Origin: [Clostridium] colinum
Lineage (GTDB): Bacteria; Bacillota; Clostridia; Lachnospirales; CAG-274
DNA length: 64,000 nt
Reading direction: 5' to 3'
Assembly: GCF_940677205.1 (NCBI RefSeq)
Contig: NZ_OW712331.1
Location: 1,302,001-1,366,000, forward strand
Each line of letters begins with the position of its first letter. Position 1 is the first letter of the stretch. Below the pieces are notes generated by a model. The model saw nothing but the letters and a program-made list of their open reading frames with translations, did not search any database and had not been told where the DNA came from. A program made the translations under genes and the position numbers. Positions 63,755 to 64,000 of this stretch are shown one piece after another.

Positions 63755-64000
63755 CTATTTTGCTACTATATTGACTATTCTACCTGGAACATATATTTCT
63801 TTAACAATGTTTAACCCTTCTAATTTGTCAGTTAAATTTTCTTTAGCTAAAGCCAAAACTTCATCTTTATTAGCATCTGCATCTATTTTAAGGCTACCTT
63901 TAACTTTACCATTTATCTGTAAAGCTATTTCTATTGTACTATCTTTCATTTTTTCTTCATCATAAGTACACCACTCATTTTTAAACACAGTTTCAGTGTG
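63755..64000 (-). CDS. leuS: Leucyl-tRNA synthetase, C-terminal end (cut by window edge)
   Basis: The last ~81 residues only; the frame is open to the window edge. IEIALQINGKVKGSLKIDADANKDEVLALA and KEIYVPGRIVNIVAK are the C-terminal domain of LeuRS, which contacts the tRNA-Leu elbow. Upstream residues HTETVFKNEWCTYDEEK continue the family pattern (W-P-x-x-D/E), so no internal start is meant. The enzyme charges tRNA-Leu. Any T-box leader would lie outside the window. Confidence 0.92.
   Translation of the reverse strand, partial: HTETVFKNEWCTYDEEKMKDSTIEIALQINGKVKGSLKIDADANKDEVLALAKENLTDKLEGLNIVKEIYVPGRIVNIVAK

Overview
The window looks like a chromosomal segment of a very AT-rich, endospore-forming, anaerobic Clostridia bacterium, most likely Lachnospirales (Lachnospiraceae or a close relative). 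The grounds are: extreme A+T content by eye, strong AGGAGG-type ribosome sites, sigma-A promoters with 16-17 bp spacers, CotF-type spore-coat proteins, a GerMN protein, 2-oxoacid:ferredoxin oxidoreductase, a pyrophosphate-type phosphofructokinase and an S-layer-homology protein. No rRNA, tRNA, CRISPR array, prophage or insertion sequence was recognised. The species is not determined.

Layout. 1-7415 (minus): a five-gene operon running off the left edge. In transcription order it holds a beta-rich protein, a long helical/TPR-like protein, an Hsp70 without lid, a 565-aa protein ending in a GrpE-like domain, and a second Hsp70-like protein (only its first 40 residues are in the window). This is the best candidate for an undescribed system: an accessory chaperone machine with its own exchange factor. 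7578-10109 (plus): CobD/HisC-like aminotransferase, GltD/NfnB-like flavoprotein, 42-aa basic protein. 10922-15966: pgk-tpiA-gpmI plus eno on its own promoter. 16250-23752 (minus): rpoBC, detached from rplJL. 24339-27281: S-layer-homology protein. 27600-30538: proBA and an Mrp/Nbp35 ATPase. 30727-33764: MBOAT/SGNH polymer O-acylation pair and a cold-shock gene with a long leader. 33807-42245: DacA-type carboxypeptidase, then comEA, an OmpR-type two-component system, a GerMN lipoprotein-like gene, comEC and holA. 42253-43393: corA behind a striking switch-like leader. 43456-46763: two-polypeptide 2-oxoacid:ferredoxin oxidoreductase. 46844-50602: DUF951-mscS, a class I amidotransferase, an orphan cheC, an LRR protein. 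50817-52520: small HTH-like gene and PPi-phosphofructokinase. 52907-55297: rpmG-secE-nusG-rplK-rplA with two near-identical leader motifs. 55416-59641: pncB, a stalk-domain surface protein, pyrE. 59896-64000: EamA transporter, two coat proteins, a Fur-box-controlled ferredoxin reductase-like gene, a membrane diguanylate cyclase split over two frames, and the 3' end of leuS.

Regulation is readable in several places: an exact Fur-type 7-1-7 palindrome over a consensus promoter (61456-61506); three phased TGTWAC repeats matching the WalR consensus before the stalk-protein gene (58957-58984), in a window that also encodes an OmpR-family two-component system; mutually exclusive pairings plus a leader peptide before corA (42322-42453); and an intergenic repeat present twice, next to the 3' ends of minus-strand genes. 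All names rest on reading the sequence and on memory of families; no database search was run.
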